A stretch of 64,000 nucleotides of DNA from JAIBBD01 sp041390685 (GCA_041390685.1 JAWKPL010000001.1:1054001-1118000), one strand, 5' to 3'; counted from the stretch's first letter, positions 50,446 through 57,530 are shown. Translations and numbers: made by a program. The notes: a model not told the origin generated them from the sequence alone.

Positions 50446-50646
50446 ATGAACTGCACGCGGTGCGGGAGCGTGCTGATCGGGACGGCGTGGACGTGCCTTG
50501 TGCACGGGGACCAGCGAGACGTGGGAAACCGGGAGCCGGTGGTGGAGTCGGTGCATGACCGGCGGAAGTCACGCCGGAATGCGCAGGCGGGCGGTCCGGA
50601 CGGGCCGCGTCCGCGCAGAGGAGGAATCGATGGCGAAACGCGATAG
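50446..50646 (+). CDS. 66-residue zinc-ribbon-like microprotein
   Basis: From ATG 50446 (GGAG about 10 bases before) the product begins MNCTRCGSVLIGTAWTCLVH. The CxxC and, 11 residues later, CxxH pairs form a plausible zinc knuckle. The rest is basic and disordered (VHDRRKSRRNAQAGG). I do not recognise a family. The stop lies 16 bases inside the next small gene, so the two are coupled. Small Cys-rich proteins of this type often bind nucleic acid or a protein partner, but no function is assigned here. Confidence 0.55.
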   Translation: MNCTRCGSVLIGTAWTCLVHGDQRDVGNREPVVESVHDRRKSRRNAQAGGPDGPRPRRGGIDGETR

Positions 50647-50788
50647 CGTCGCAACGACGGCGGAGGTGGACCTCGAAGGGGCGCACTGCGCCTGCGGGGC
50701 GATGTTCATGAACGGCGGGTGGTGGATGCGGATCGGCTCCGGGCTGGGGCACACGCACACGCCTCGCAACGACCGGCGCACGACGTAG
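50630..50788 (+). CDS. 52-residue cysteine-containing microprotein
   Basis: ATG 50630 is preceded by a very strong GAGGAGGAA ribosome-binding site. The peptide begins MAKRDSVATTAEVDLEGAHC and continues with ACGAMFMNGGWWMRIGSGLG, then HTHTP: a CxC pair, two Trp and two His, which could make a small metal site. It overlaps the previous microprotein gene by 17 bases. Family unknown. A TTGACA promoter and the riboswitch follow 80 bp downstream, so this pair is a separate unit. Confidence 0.55.
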   Translation: MAKRDSVATTAEVDLEGAHCACGAMFMNGGWWMRIGSGLGHTHTPRNDRRTT

Positions 50789-50869
50789 CGGTCGCGCCTC
50801 GCAGGGGCCGGGTGCGGCGGGGCGGGAGTGGCCTCGACGTGTGCCCGCGAGGTTTGACGGATTTGTAAG

Positions 50870-50899
50870 TTGACAGGGCTTGACGCCCGTTGCTAGCGT
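50870..50899 (+). promoter_or_regulatory. Promoter of the riboswitch-controlled transcript
   Basis: A perfect -35, TTGACA (50870-50875), is followed by a TAGCGT-type -10 (50894-50899) with 18 bp between. Transcription would start at about 50905, exactly where the conserved part of the riboswitch begins. Confidence 0.7.
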
Positions 50900-50904
50900 T
50901 TCTG

Positions 50905-51027
50905 TTGCCGAATCCCGTCGCCAGGCGGGAACGGGGGAACCAACTCTGGGGTGTATTCCGCGCAAGCGGATAGGCGACTTCCGACGCCGAACCCGTCAGC
51001 TAACCCCGTAGGCGTTCGGGAGGCAGG
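50905..51027 (+). promoter_or_regulatory. c-di-AMP (ydaO/yuaA-type) riboswitch
   Basis: The leader contains the hallmark conserved segments of this class in the right order: GGCGGGAACGGGGGAACCAA, then GGGGTGTATTCCGC, a variable hairpin, then CGCCGAACCCGTCAGCTAA followed by CCCCGTAGGCG. The outer stem P1 can form between TGCCGAA near 50906 and TTCGGGAGGCA near 51015-51025. In known examples c-di-AMP binding turns off wall-hydrolase, K+ or osmolyte genes. Here the first gene is an unrecognised protein starting 92 bp after the aptamer. A hairpin at 51019-51044 shares bases with the 3' side of P1. Confidence 0.9.
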
Positions 51028-51044
51028 TACGAATTACCTCCTCC
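51019..51044 (+). promoter_or_regulatory. Hairpin competing with riboswitch P1 (expression platform)
   Basis: GGAGGCAGGTA (51019-51029) pairs with TACCTCCTCC (51035-51044) with a single bulged C and a CGAAT loop. Its left arm is also the 3' strand of the aptamer's P1 helix, so the two structures are mutually exclusive. No U-run follows, so it may act through Rho or by blocking a pause rather than as a classical terminator. Confidence 0.5.
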
Positions 51045-51118
51045 TCGGCAAGCGGTCGGGTGCGCGATGGAGCGCCCTGGTGCGTGCCGTGCGCTGCGGC
51101 ACGTGGAGGAGGTCCGTG

Positions 51119-51619
51119 ATGACCCAGCAACTGGATGTGACGCGTGAGCGTGGCGGGCAGGACGTCCGCGAGCTGATGTCCGTGGAGGGCTTTGCCCGGA
51201 TCGCGGCGATGGAAGAGGCGGAGCGCCGGCTGGTGCTGCGTGAGCTGATCGCGGCGGAGTACGGGTGCGAGGCGGCGGACAGCCGACGGCTGGCCTCGGA
51301 GCGGCTGCACGCGTGGGCGACGCTGGCGCGGTCTGACCTCGATGGGGCGCGGCGGCTGGGCTGCTCGTTCGACGCACTGTTCGAGGAGCAGCCGGCGGAG
51401 ATGGCGATGCGGCGCGCGATGGTGGTGCAGTCGGTGGTGGCGGCGGAGTTCGACGATGACGAGCGGGCGCTGCTGCTGGAGGCCATTCCGGGGATGCGGC
51501 GCCAGGTGGCATCGAGCGTGCCGAAGGTGGTGACGGCGCGGGGGGCGCCTGAGCCCACGGCGACGGCGGAGCCGAAGCCGAAGCGGACGGGGCTCGGGAG
51601 GTTCTTCCACCGGAACTAG
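51119..51619 (+). CDS. Unrecognised protein under c-di-AMP riboswitch control
   Basis: From ATG 51119 (GGAGGAGGT 5 bases before) this is a 166-residue, apparently all-helical soluble protein with no signal peptide. It has an acidic, charged first half (MSVEGFARIAAMEEAERRLV), a central DLDGARRLGCSFDALFEEQP, and a further helical pair around VVQSVVAAEFDDDERALLLE. The C-terminal 35 residues are Pro/Ala/Lys-rich and end KRTGLGRFFHRN. No known domain is visible to me. Genes behind this riboswitch class usually deal with wall remodelling or with K+ and osmolyte balance, so a role in one of these is a fair guess. A strong terminator 75 bp later makes it a single-gene unit. Confidence 0.8.
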   Translation: MTQQLDVTRERGGQDVRELMSVEGFARIAAMEEAERRLVLRELIAAEYGCEAADSRRLASERLHAWATLARSDLDGARRLGCSFDALFEEQPAEMAMRRAMVVQSVVAAEFDDDERALLLEAIPGMRRQVASSVPKVVTARGAPEPTATAEPKPKRTGLGRFFHRN

Positions 51620-51693
51620 CGTCGGGGAGCCCTCGAGGCGGGCGCTGGGGCCGGAGGCCTACGACCGCGGGGGGGAGCGACTGACATCGAACG

Positions 51694-51723
51694 CAGTGCC
51701 CGCGCCGGGTGGCGCGGGCACTG
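51694..51723 (+). terminator. Terminator of the riboswitch-controlled unit
   Basis: A perfect 13-bp stem (CAGTGCCCGCGCC with its complement) and a GGGT loop, followed by TTGTGTG. It lies between the + strand gene ending at 51619 and the minus-strand aquaporin gene ending at 51755, and could terminate both. Confidence 0.78.
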
Positions 51724-51754
51724 TTGTGTGCGGGCTCGGGTTGCGCCGGAGGGG

Positions 51755-52507
51755 TCAGCGGGCGGCGACCGTGTGGCCGTCCTCGTGGTGGCGGACGAGC
51801 GCGGCGGAGTCGGGCTCGACGACGCCTGCGGGGGGCATGGAGGGCGGGGCGCCCTGGCGGAGCCAGCCGTAGGCGAAGGCGCCGAGGAGGGCGCCGGCGA
51901 TGGGGCCGAGCCAGTAGACCCAGTGGTCGGTCCAGACGCCGGAGGCGATGGCGGGGCCGAAGGAGCGCGCGGGGTTCATCGAGGCGCCGGCGATGGGGCC
52001 GGAGAAGGTGGCGGCGAGGGCGACGTAGCCGCCGATGGCGACAGCGGCGGCGCCGGGTACGGCTCGTTCGTCGGTGGCGACAGCGACGATCACGAACATG
52101 AGGAAGAAGGTGATGATCACCTCGAGGCCGAGGGCCTGGCCGGCGCCGTCTGTGGGGATCGTGCTGCCGAGGTCGCCGACATTGTCGAAGAGGAGACGGA
52201 GGGCGAAGGCGGCGGCAGCGGCGCCGACGAGCTGGGCGATGAGGTACGCGGGGACGTGACGCCAGGGGAACGAGCCGAAGGTGGCGAAGGCCAGGGTGAC
52301 GGCGGGGTTGATGTGGGCGCCGGAGATATGGCCGATGGCGAAGATGGCGACCATGACGGCGAGGCCGAAGCTCAGGCTGATGCCGAGCGAACCGACGCCG
52401 CCCTCGGAGACGACGTTGATGACGGCGGCGCCCGGGCCGGCGAAGACGAGGAGGAACGTGCCGAGCGCCTCGGCGGCGTAGGCCCTGACCTCGGGGGAGC
52501 GTGCCAT
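51755..52507 (-). CDS. Aquaporin/glycerol-facilitator (MIP family), arsenic-operon type
   Basis: The 250-residue product from ATG 52507 (GTG 52537, overlapping the arsC stop, is possible) has six membrane helices and the two half-helix NPA motifs, HINPAVT and SMNPARS. It begins AYAAEALGTFLLVFAGPGA, standard for the family. It ends the arsR-arsC operon. In such operons an aquaglyceroporin can replace ArsB and let As(III), formed from arsenate by ArsC, leave the cell down its gradient, as described for AqpS of Sinorhizobium. A general water/glycerol role is the alternative. Confidence 0.88.
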   Translation of the reverse strand: MARSPEVRAYAAEALGTFLLVFAGPGAAVINVVSEGGVGSLGISLSFGLAVMVAIFAIGHISGAHINPAVTLAFATFGSFPWRHVPAYLIAQLVGAAAAAFALRLLFDNVGDLGSTIPTDGAGQALGLEVIITFFLMFVIVAVATDERAVPGAAAVAIGGYVALAATFSGPIAGASMNPARSFGPAIASGVWTDHWVYWLGPIAGALLGAFAYGWLRQGAPPSMPPAGVVEPDSAALVRHHEDGHTVAAR

Positions 52508-52533
52508 GGACTGTGTCTCTCCGCTCGCGGCGC

Positions 52534-53286
52534 TCACGGGCGGGGCTCCATGATGGACGCGGCCCAGCCAGCGGAGTCGACGCGGGGGGCGGGGGGCACT
52601 TCGCCCTGCTCGAGGTCATGCAGGAGGGATTCGACGCGGGCGCGGATGTCCTCTCGGATGCGGCGGACGGTCTCGATGGGCTGGTTGGCGGGGTCGTCGA
52701 GCTCCCAGTCGAGGTAGCGTTTGCCGGGGTAGATGGGGCAGGCGTCGCCGCAGCCCATGGTGATGACGACGTCGGCGGCGCGCACGACCTCGTCGGTGAG
52801 GGGCTTGGGGAACTCCTTGCTGAGGTCGAGGCCGATCTCGCGCATGGCTTCGACGACGGCGGGGTTGATGACCTCGGCGGGGTCGGTGCCGGCTGACCGG
52901 ACGTGCACGCGGCCCTGGCCGATGCTGTCGGTCAGGACGGCGGCCATCTGGGAGCGGCCAGCGTTGTGGACGCAGACGTAGAGGATCTCGGGGCGTTCTT
53001 TCATCATGGCACCTTCCGCCTGGGCGAGCGCGATGAGGCGCTCACGAGCGAACCTCCACGCGAGGAGGGGGACGAACTCAGCGGCGCGAGCACCCCTGAG
53101 GCCCTCGAGCGACTCGGCGATGAAGCGCTCGATGGTCTCGCGGCCGAAGACGCCGGCGAACTCGCGGGCGAGGGATTCGGTCTCGCGGCCGAAGACGCCG
53201 GCGAACTCGCGGGCGAGGGATTCGGCCTCGCGGCGGATCTGCCAGTCGAGCCGGGCCGAGCCGGCTGCATCAGGCGGCTGTGTCAC
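52534..53286 (-). CDS. arsC: Arsenate reductase (low-MW phosphatase type) with N-terminal helical domain
   Basis: From GTG 53286 (GGAGG 5 bases before) the protein has 250 residues. The C-terminal ArsC domain has the P-loop CVHNAGRS (Cys-x5-Arg), VRSAGTDPAEVINP and the redox cysteines in MGCGDACPIYPG, followed by KRYLDWELDDP, all typical of thioredoxin-coupled ArsC. The N-terminal 75 residues form a three-helix domain found in some ArsC proteins. Inside it, 15 residues (SLAREFAGVFGRETE) occur twice in direct succession through a 45-bp duplication. The gene overlaps the ArsR-fusion gene by 17 bp and the aquaporin follows. Confidence 0.9.
   Translation of the reverse strand: MTQPPDAAGSARLDWQIRREAESLAREFAGVFGRETESLAREFAGVFGRETIERFIAESLEGLRGARAAEFVPLLAWRFARERLIALAQAEGAMMKERPEILYVCVHNAGRSQMAAVLTDSIGQGRVHVRSAGTDPAEVINPAVVEAMREIGLDLSKEFPKPLTDEVVRAADVVITMGCGDACPIYPGKRYLDWELDDPANQPIETVRRIREDIRARVESLLHDLEQGEVPPAPRVDSAGWAASIMEPRP
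53134..53223 (-). repeat. 45-bp in-frame tandem duplication inside arsC
   Basis: Two adjacent, essentially identical 45-bp units (53134-53178 and 53179-53223) encode a 15-residue duplication in the helical domain of the arsenate reductase. High identity at the DNA level, including third positions, points to a recent event. Confidence 0.9.
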
Positions 53287-53971
53287 GGGTGCCTCCGCTG
53301 GGACTGGCGTCGACGACGTGAGCGAGCGAGACGACGCGCTGTTGGATCGACTGGTAGGCGGCCTCGAAGGCGGCGATGGTGCCGACGGCGGCGGGGTCGG
53401 GGATCGACCAGTGCAACACGTTGACATTGCCGAGGGGCAACTCCTCGTGGGCGCGGTCACAGACCGTGACGATGAGGTCATGTACGGCGGGGAGATCCTC
53501 GATGGCGAGGGGGCGCGCGCTGGAGAGGTCGAGGCCGTGCTTCGCGGCGGCGGCAATCGCCTGCGGATGAACGCGGGCGGCGGGGTGAGTGCCGGCGCTC
53601 TCGGCGGGAACGGCGGAGGAACGCTTCCAGAGCGCGGCCGCGAGCTGGGAGCGGGCCGAGTTGTGCGTGCAAACGAACAGCAGGTGCGAGGCGTAGACGG
53701 GTGGGCGGGCAACGAGGCGGTCCAGCGCGGCGTGATTCAGGCGAACGTAGCGGCGGCGGCGGTCGCCGGCCGAGATGACTCGATGGATGACGCCGGCTGC
53801 TTCGAGCACATCGAGGTGGTGCGCGAGGAGGTTGGACGTGATGCCGAGGACGCGACCCAGTTCGGTGGGGGTGCAGTCCGAGCGGAGGAGCGAGTCGACG
53901 ATCGCGAGTCGATGCTCGTCGCCCAGGGCGGCATGGAGTGCGGCGCGTTCACGGGTCGCGTGCGACGTCAT
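53270..53971 (-). CDS. ArsR regulator fused to a low-MW phosphatase/arsenate-reductase domain
   Basis: This 233-residue fusion has an ArsR winged-helix domain at residues 1-85 (ERAALHAALGDEHRLAIVDS and TPTELGRVLGITSNLLAHHL in order). A phosphatase-fold domain follows with P-loop FVCTHNSARSQLA (Cys-x5-Arg), ESAGTHPAARVHP and a C-terminal Asp in HWSIPDPAAVG. The pairing of sensor-regulator and reductase in one chain is unusual but known in some GC-rich bacteria. It heads the arsenic operon and probably represses it by binding the operator overlapping its promoter. Whether the second domain is a working reductase or a sensor is unclear. Confidence 0.9.
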   Translation of the reverse strand: MTSHATRERAALHAALGDEHRLAIVDSLLRSDCTPTELGRVLGITSNLLAHHLDVLEAAGVIHRVISAGDRRRRYVRLNHAALDRLVARPPVYASHLLFVCTHNSARSQLAAALWKRSSAVPAESAGTHPAARVHPQAIAAAAKHGLDLSSARPLAIEDLPAVHDLIVTVCDRAHEELPLGNVNVLHWSIPDPAAVGTIAAFEAAYQSIQQRVVSLAHVVDASPSGGTRDTAA

Positions 53972-53977
53972 GGAGCA

Positions 53978-54005
53978 ACTATATACTCGCCACTCATTGA
54001 GTCAA
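53978..54005 (-). promoter_or_regulatory. Leaderless promoter with ACTCA-type operator for the ars operon
   Basis: On the minus strand -35 TTGACT (54000-54005) and -10 TATAGT (53978-53983) are 16 bp apart. The start site falls at about the ATG (53971), which implies a leaderless mRNA. The palindrome ACTCAATGAGT lies within the promoter, and an additional ACTCA half-site sits just upstream, as expected for an ArsR operator. Confidence 0.65.
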
Positions 54006-54097
54006 TATCTGTTGAGTGAACTACGAACTGACCCGTATGCACGTCGAGGCCCGTGGCGGCGACCCGACACCGGCCGCCGTCTCGGCGTCAGTCAGGG

Positions 54098-54784
54098 TCA
54101 GGAGCCAGTGCGGAGGATGGGGTCGCCGGGGGGCTGGGGGTCGGCTGTCGTGCGCTCGATGGTGACGGCGAGCTGCTCGCCGGCGGCGAGGGCGAAGTCG
54201 AAGTCCCCGCGCCAGCCGCCCTGAGCGTTGGTGTTGCACTGGCCGATACGCAGCCACTGACCGTCGCGGATGGCCCAGAGACGGTACCGCTGGTCGTCGG
54301 GGAGGCGTTCGAGACCGGCCATGGTGACGGTGACGGTGCTTGCGCCCTCGACGCCGGTGAAGCCGACGAACTCGCCGTCGCCGCCCTGCAGCGCATAGGC
54401 GTAGCGCACCTCGGAAGCGGCGGGTAGAGGACCGTTGTCGTCGACGACGGCGCGGGCCGCCCAGCCCGAGGCGAAGACGGCGAGGAGCGCGACGGCCGCG
54501 GCGGCGGCGAGCCACCAGCGGGGCCGGGAGTGTGGCCGGCCGCCCGGCGGCGCCTCAGCGGACGTACCCGGGGTGATGGCGGCGATGCGCTGGTGGAGGG
54601 AGGGCGAGGCGGCAGGTTCCTCACGGAGGAGATCGAGCGCGAGAGTGGTGGCGCGGAGGTCGACGAGTTCGGCCTCGTGCTCGGGGCAGGAGGCGAGGTG
54701 CGCCTCGACCGCCGCGTGCTCGTCCGCTTCGAGGATGCCCAGGGCGTAGGCGGGAAGGAGGTCACGCAGTTCCTCGCAGCTCAC
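54098..54784 (-). CDS. Anti-sigma factor (RskA type) with zinc-finger N terminus
   Basis: This 228-residue membrane protein has an N-terminal anti-sigma domain (LRDLLPAYALGILEADEHAA, then EAHLASCPEHEAEL, an HxxxCxxH variant of the ZAS motif). A membrane helix lies at about 91-112 (WWLAAAAAVALLAVFASGW), and the outer C-terminal domain is of the RskA type (YRLWAIRDGQWLRIGQ). It should hold the ECF sigma factor encoded just upstream and release it on a signal outside the cell. The ATGA overlap with the sigma gene fixes the start. RskA proteins normally keep HxxxCxxC, so His in place of the last Cys is a small oddity. Confidence 0.9.
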   Translation of the reverse strand: MSCEELRDLLPAYALGILEADEHAAVEAHLASCPEHEAELVDLRATTLALDLLREEPAASPSLHQRIAAITPGTSAEAPPGGRPHSRPRWWLAAAAAVALLAVFASGWAARAVVDDNGPLPAASEVRYAYALQGGDGEFVGFTGVEGASTVTVTMAGLERLPDDQRYRLWAIRDGQWLRIGQCNTNAQGGWRGDFDFALAAGEQLAVTIERTTADPQPPGDPILRTGS

Positions 54785-55356
54785 GGCCGTGCCTCGTCTT
54801 TCAGCGCGAGGGAGAGCTTCGCCATGGCGAGGCGCAGGCGGCTCTTCACGGTGCCGAGCGCGACGCCTTCGCGGGCGGCGATCTCAGGGAGGGTGAGGCC
54901 GGCGCCGTGGCCGAGCTCGATCACGGCGCGCTGTTCGGGCGGGAGGGCGAGCAGCGCGGAGCGCAGGCGGCTGCGGAGTCCCTCCGAGGAGAGGTGGTCG
55001 AGCAGGCGCTCGAGGACCTCGGCGGCCTGCTCGTCGACGCGGGAGAGCGCTTCTGCATCGACGGGTGTGGCGGGAGCGCGGCGGCGGCGGCGGACCTGGT
55101 CGAGTGCGCGGCGGTGGACGATGGTCATGAGCAAGGAACGAAGGCTCCCCGACGTGTTGAGGCCCGGTGCGCGTTCCCAGAGCTGGGCGAAGGCCTCCTG
55201 CACGGCGTCCTCAGCAGCGGCGGCATCTCGAAGCACGCGATAGGCGAGCCGGAAGGCCGGACCGCCGTCCCGCTCGAACAGCTCCTCGAGGGCGGAGGCG
55301 TCGCCCGCTCGCAGTCGGACGGCGAGCGCGTCGGGCTGTCTGACTATATCTCGCAC
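54781..55356 (-). CDS. ECF RNA polymerase sigma factor (SigK-like)
   Basis: The 191-residue product has ECF region 2 (AFRLAYRVLRDAAAAEDAVQ, then EAFAQLWERA) with the LRSLLMTIVHRRALDQVRR helix, an acidic linker, and region 4 (ALLALPPEQRAVIELGHGAG and EIAAREGVALGTVKSRLRLA). It has the arrangement of SigK, with the RskA-type anti-sigma factor overlapping downstream by 4 bp. It probably directs RNA polymerase to a small regulon that may include its own operon and the divergent lipoprotein at 55585. No GGAAC-type -35 was found in the 228-bp gap, so that link is inference. Confidence 0.93.
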   Translation of the reverse strand: MRDIVRQPDALAVRLRAGDASALEELFERDGGPAFRLAYRVLRDAAAAEDAVQEAFAQLWERAPGLNTSGSLRSLLMTIVHRRALDQVRRRRRAPATPVDAEALSRVDEQAAEVLERLLDHLSSEGLRSRLRSALLALPPEQRAVIELGHGAGLTLPEIAAREGVALGTVKSRLRLAMAKLSLALKDEARP

Positions 55357-55584
55357 GGCGGCGAACCTCGGATCATCGGCGCGCCGCTATCCCGGCGGCG
55401 CGGCCACACAATCGCCATCCTACGCCAGTGGCGAGGGTCGTGAGCGCGCTTCGCGGTCAGCGGGCGCGCTGGATGTGGAGGACGCCAGCGCGGGTGATGT
55501 CTGTCAGGGGGTGTTGATCCGGCGGGACGGCGGGAGCGAGTAACGAGCGTGACCGTTCTCGATTCCCGCGCGAAGGAGGAAGAC

Positions 55585-56445
55585 ATGAGCATCGACCGAC
55601 GGACCTGGAGGCGGCTGTGGGTGCCTCTGATCGGGCTGGCGATCGCCTCGTTGGCCCTGGTGGCGTGCGGCGACGACGGGGACGACGAGGACACGGACGT
55701 CGCGACCTCGACGGCGACCTCGACGGCCGCGGCGACGGTGGCAGCCACACCGACGGCAGCCGCGGCGACGCTGAACATCGGTGTGAAGACGATCGACAGC
55801 GGGTCGTACCTCGCCGGGCCGGAGGGTAAGGCGCTGTATGTGTTCACACGGGACACAGCGGGGAAATCGAACTGCAGCGGGCAGTGCCTGCAGGCATGGC
55901 CCCCGCTGACGCTGAAGGAGGGGGAGAGCGTCCAGGCGGACGCGGCAGCCGAGGGGACGTTCGCGTCCATCGACACGCCGAGTGGAAAGCAGGTCACGTA
56001 CAACGGGGCGCCGCTGTACTACTACACGCCGGACGTGACGGCGTCGGACGTGAAAGGCCACCTGGTGGGGAACGTATGGTTCCTCGCACGGCCGGACACG
56101 GCCTCGACCTTCGTGGTGGAGGTGCGGGACGACGGGACGCCGAAGACGCCGTACCTGATCGGCCAGACCGGGATGACGCTGTATACGTTCACGAACGACA
56201 CGCCGGACACGAGCAACTGCTCGGGGCAGTGCATCACGAACTGGCCGGCGCTCGTCGTGGCCGAGGGGCAGGAGCCGACGGCGGCCGAGGGGGCGAGCGG
56301 GACGCTGGGCGTCTTCGTGCGGGACGACGGAGCGCGGCAGGTCACGTACAACGGGATGCCGCTGTACTACTGGCAGGCGGACAAGAAGCCAGGGGACACG
56401 ACGGGCGACGGCGTGAACAACGTGTGGAAGCTAGCGGTCCCGTAA
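55585..56445 (+). CDS. Lipoprotein with two PF03640-type secreted repeats
   Basis: The 286-residue protein starts at ATG 55585 (GAAGGAGGA ahead). It has a lipoprotein signal (WVPLIGLAIASLALVAC, lipobox LVAC), an Asp/Thr linker and two copies of the secreted repeat: each has an LYxFTxDT...SNCSGQC...W block followed by VTYNG-PLYYY/W and VWFL/VWKL. Single-repeat relatives are common; function is unknown, possibly redox or extracellular electron transfer, because the CSGQC-type cysteine pair recurs. It is divergent from the ECF sigma operon and followed by a terminator. Confidence 0.9.
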   Translation: MSIDRRTWRRLWVPLIGLAIASLALVACGDDGDDEDTDVATSTATSTAAATVAATPTAAAATLNIGVKTIDSGSYLAGPEGKALYVFTRDTAGKSNCSGQCLQAWPPLTLKEGESVQADAAAEGTFASIDTPSGKQVTYNGAPLYYYTPDVTASDVKGHLVGNVWFLARPDTASTFVVEVRDDGTPKTPYLIGQTGMTLYTFTNDTPDTSNCSGQCITNWPALVVAEGQEPTAAEGASGTLGVFVRDDGARQVTYNGMPLYYWQADKKPGDTTGDGVNNVWKLAVP

Positions 56446-56473
56446 GGACCTCGATCCGGACTTGATGGGCAGT

Positions 56474-56507
56474 GCGGGGAGGGCCGGTGCACACCGGCCT
56501 TCCCCGC
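56474..56507 (+). terminator. Terminator after the repeat lipoprotein gene
   Basis: A 16-bp stem with one mismatch (GCGGGGAGGGCCGGTG with its complement) and a two-base loop, followed by TTTCGC, 28 bp after the stop. A good Rho-independent terminator for this GC content. Confidence 0.8.
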
Positions 56508-56546
56508 TTTCGCGGAGCAGCCCGGGTTCGCGTAGAGTCGACTGCA

Positions 56547-57227
56547 ATGCTGGACCGGACACAGTTCGATCGCGCCGCGGCGGCGCTGCCGTTCCTCGCG
56601 GGGGCAACGCACGAGGAGCGTCGCGATGTGGAGGAGGCGGCGTTCCTGGCGCGGATCCCGGCGGGGCGGGACGTGTTCGTCGAGGGACAGGACGTCGAGG
56701 CGATCGCGCTGCTGCTCTCGGGCGTGGTGCGGGTGTACCAGGTGGGAGCGAGCGGGCGGGAGATCACGTTGTACCGGTTCGGGGAGGGTGAGAGCTGCAT
56801 CCTGACGGCGAACGCGATCCTGAGCGGACAGCGGTTCCCGGCAATCGCGACGGTGGAGCAGGACGCTGAGGCGCTGATGATTCCGGCGCAGGCGTTCCGT
56901 GCGTGGGTACAGCGTCACGCGCTCTGGTCGACGTTCTTCATCGAGCTGCTGTCGCACCGGCTGGCGATCGTGATGGCGCTGGTGGACGAAGTGGCGTTCG
57001 GGCGGATGGACCAGCGGGTGTCGTCGTGGATCCTCGAGCGGGCGCGGTTGGCGAACCCGGTGCGGGTGACGCACCAGGAGATTGCAGCGGAGCTGGGGAG
57101 TTCGCGCGAGGTGATCAGCCGGATCGTGGAGGACCTGGCCGGGCGCGGGCTGATCGAGGCAGAGCGGGGGGCGCTGACGGTCCTCGACTTCGAGGCGCTC
57201 GAGGATCGGGCCGGGTTGGTGACTTAG
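56547..57227 (+). CDS. Crp/Fnr-family transcriptional regulator
   Basis: This 226-residue protein starts at ATG 56547. The N-terminal cyclic-nucleotide-binding fold has IPAGRDVFVEGQDVEAIALL, then SGVVRVYQVG and REITLYRFGEGESCILTANA. A dimerisation helix follows, then a Crp-type HTH with VTHQEIAAELGSSREVISRI. No FNR-type N-terminal cysteine cluster is present, and the usual cAMP-contact Arg-Ser pair is not evident, so the effector is unknown; redox or nitric-oxide sensing is possible in relatives. It lies between the lipoprotein gene's terminator and a DUF2892 gene 75 bp downstream. Confidence 0.92.
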   Translation: MLDRTQFDRAAAALPFLAGATHEERRDVEEAAFLARIPAGRDVFVEGQDVEAIALLLSGVVRVYQVGASGREITLYRFGEGESCILTANAILSGQRFPAIATVEQDAEALMIPAQAFRAWVQRHALWSTFFIELLSHRLAIVMALVDEVAFGRMDQRVSSWILERARLANPVRVTHQEIAAELGSSREVISRIVEDLAGRGLIEAERGALTVLDFEALEDRAGLVT

Positions 57228-57302
57228 TCACGGACGCGCGAGCGCGAACCACGTACGTTCGATGCAGCGGGACGGGGTCCCGGCATCGAAGGGAGTGAGT
57301 TC

Positions 57303-57530
57303 GTGAACCCGATCTTCCAGTTTCTTGCCTCGACGGCCGGCCGCGTGACGCGGGCGGTCGCGGGCCTGGCATTGATCGCGCTGGGACTGGGCGCGATCGG
57401 CGGTACGACGGGCATCGTCGTCGCGGTCGTGGGCGTGGTGCCGCTGGCGGCAGGAGTGTTCGACTTCTGCGTGTTCGCGCCGCTGTTCGGACGTCCGTTC
57501 AACGGACCCCGGCTGCGGGGTGCGCGGTAG
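57303..57530 (+). CDS. DUF2892 (YgaP-type) small membrane protein
   Basis: This 75-residue protein from GTG 57303 (GGGAG ahead) has two membrane helices, with AGLALIALGLGAIGGTTGI and GIVVAVVGVVPLAAGVFDFC, and the family's closing CVFAPLFGRPF. DUF2892 domains occur alone or fused to rhodanese domains (YgaP) and are often next to Crp/Fnr-type regulators, as here. Function is unsettled; sulfur or nitrogen-oxide stress is the usual suggestion. It is probably controlled by the Crp/Fnr protein upstream. Confidence 0.88.
   Translation: MNPIFQFLASTAGRVTRAVAGLALIALGLGAIGGTTGIVVAVVGVVPLAAGVFDFCVFAPLFGRPFNGPRLRGAR

Noticed and set aside
50268..50558. Open frame with a ribosome-binding site ahead of the zinc microprotein
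   Set aside because: Composition is Pro/Arg-rich with no recognisable pattern, and it overlaps the better-supported gene at 50446 in another frame.
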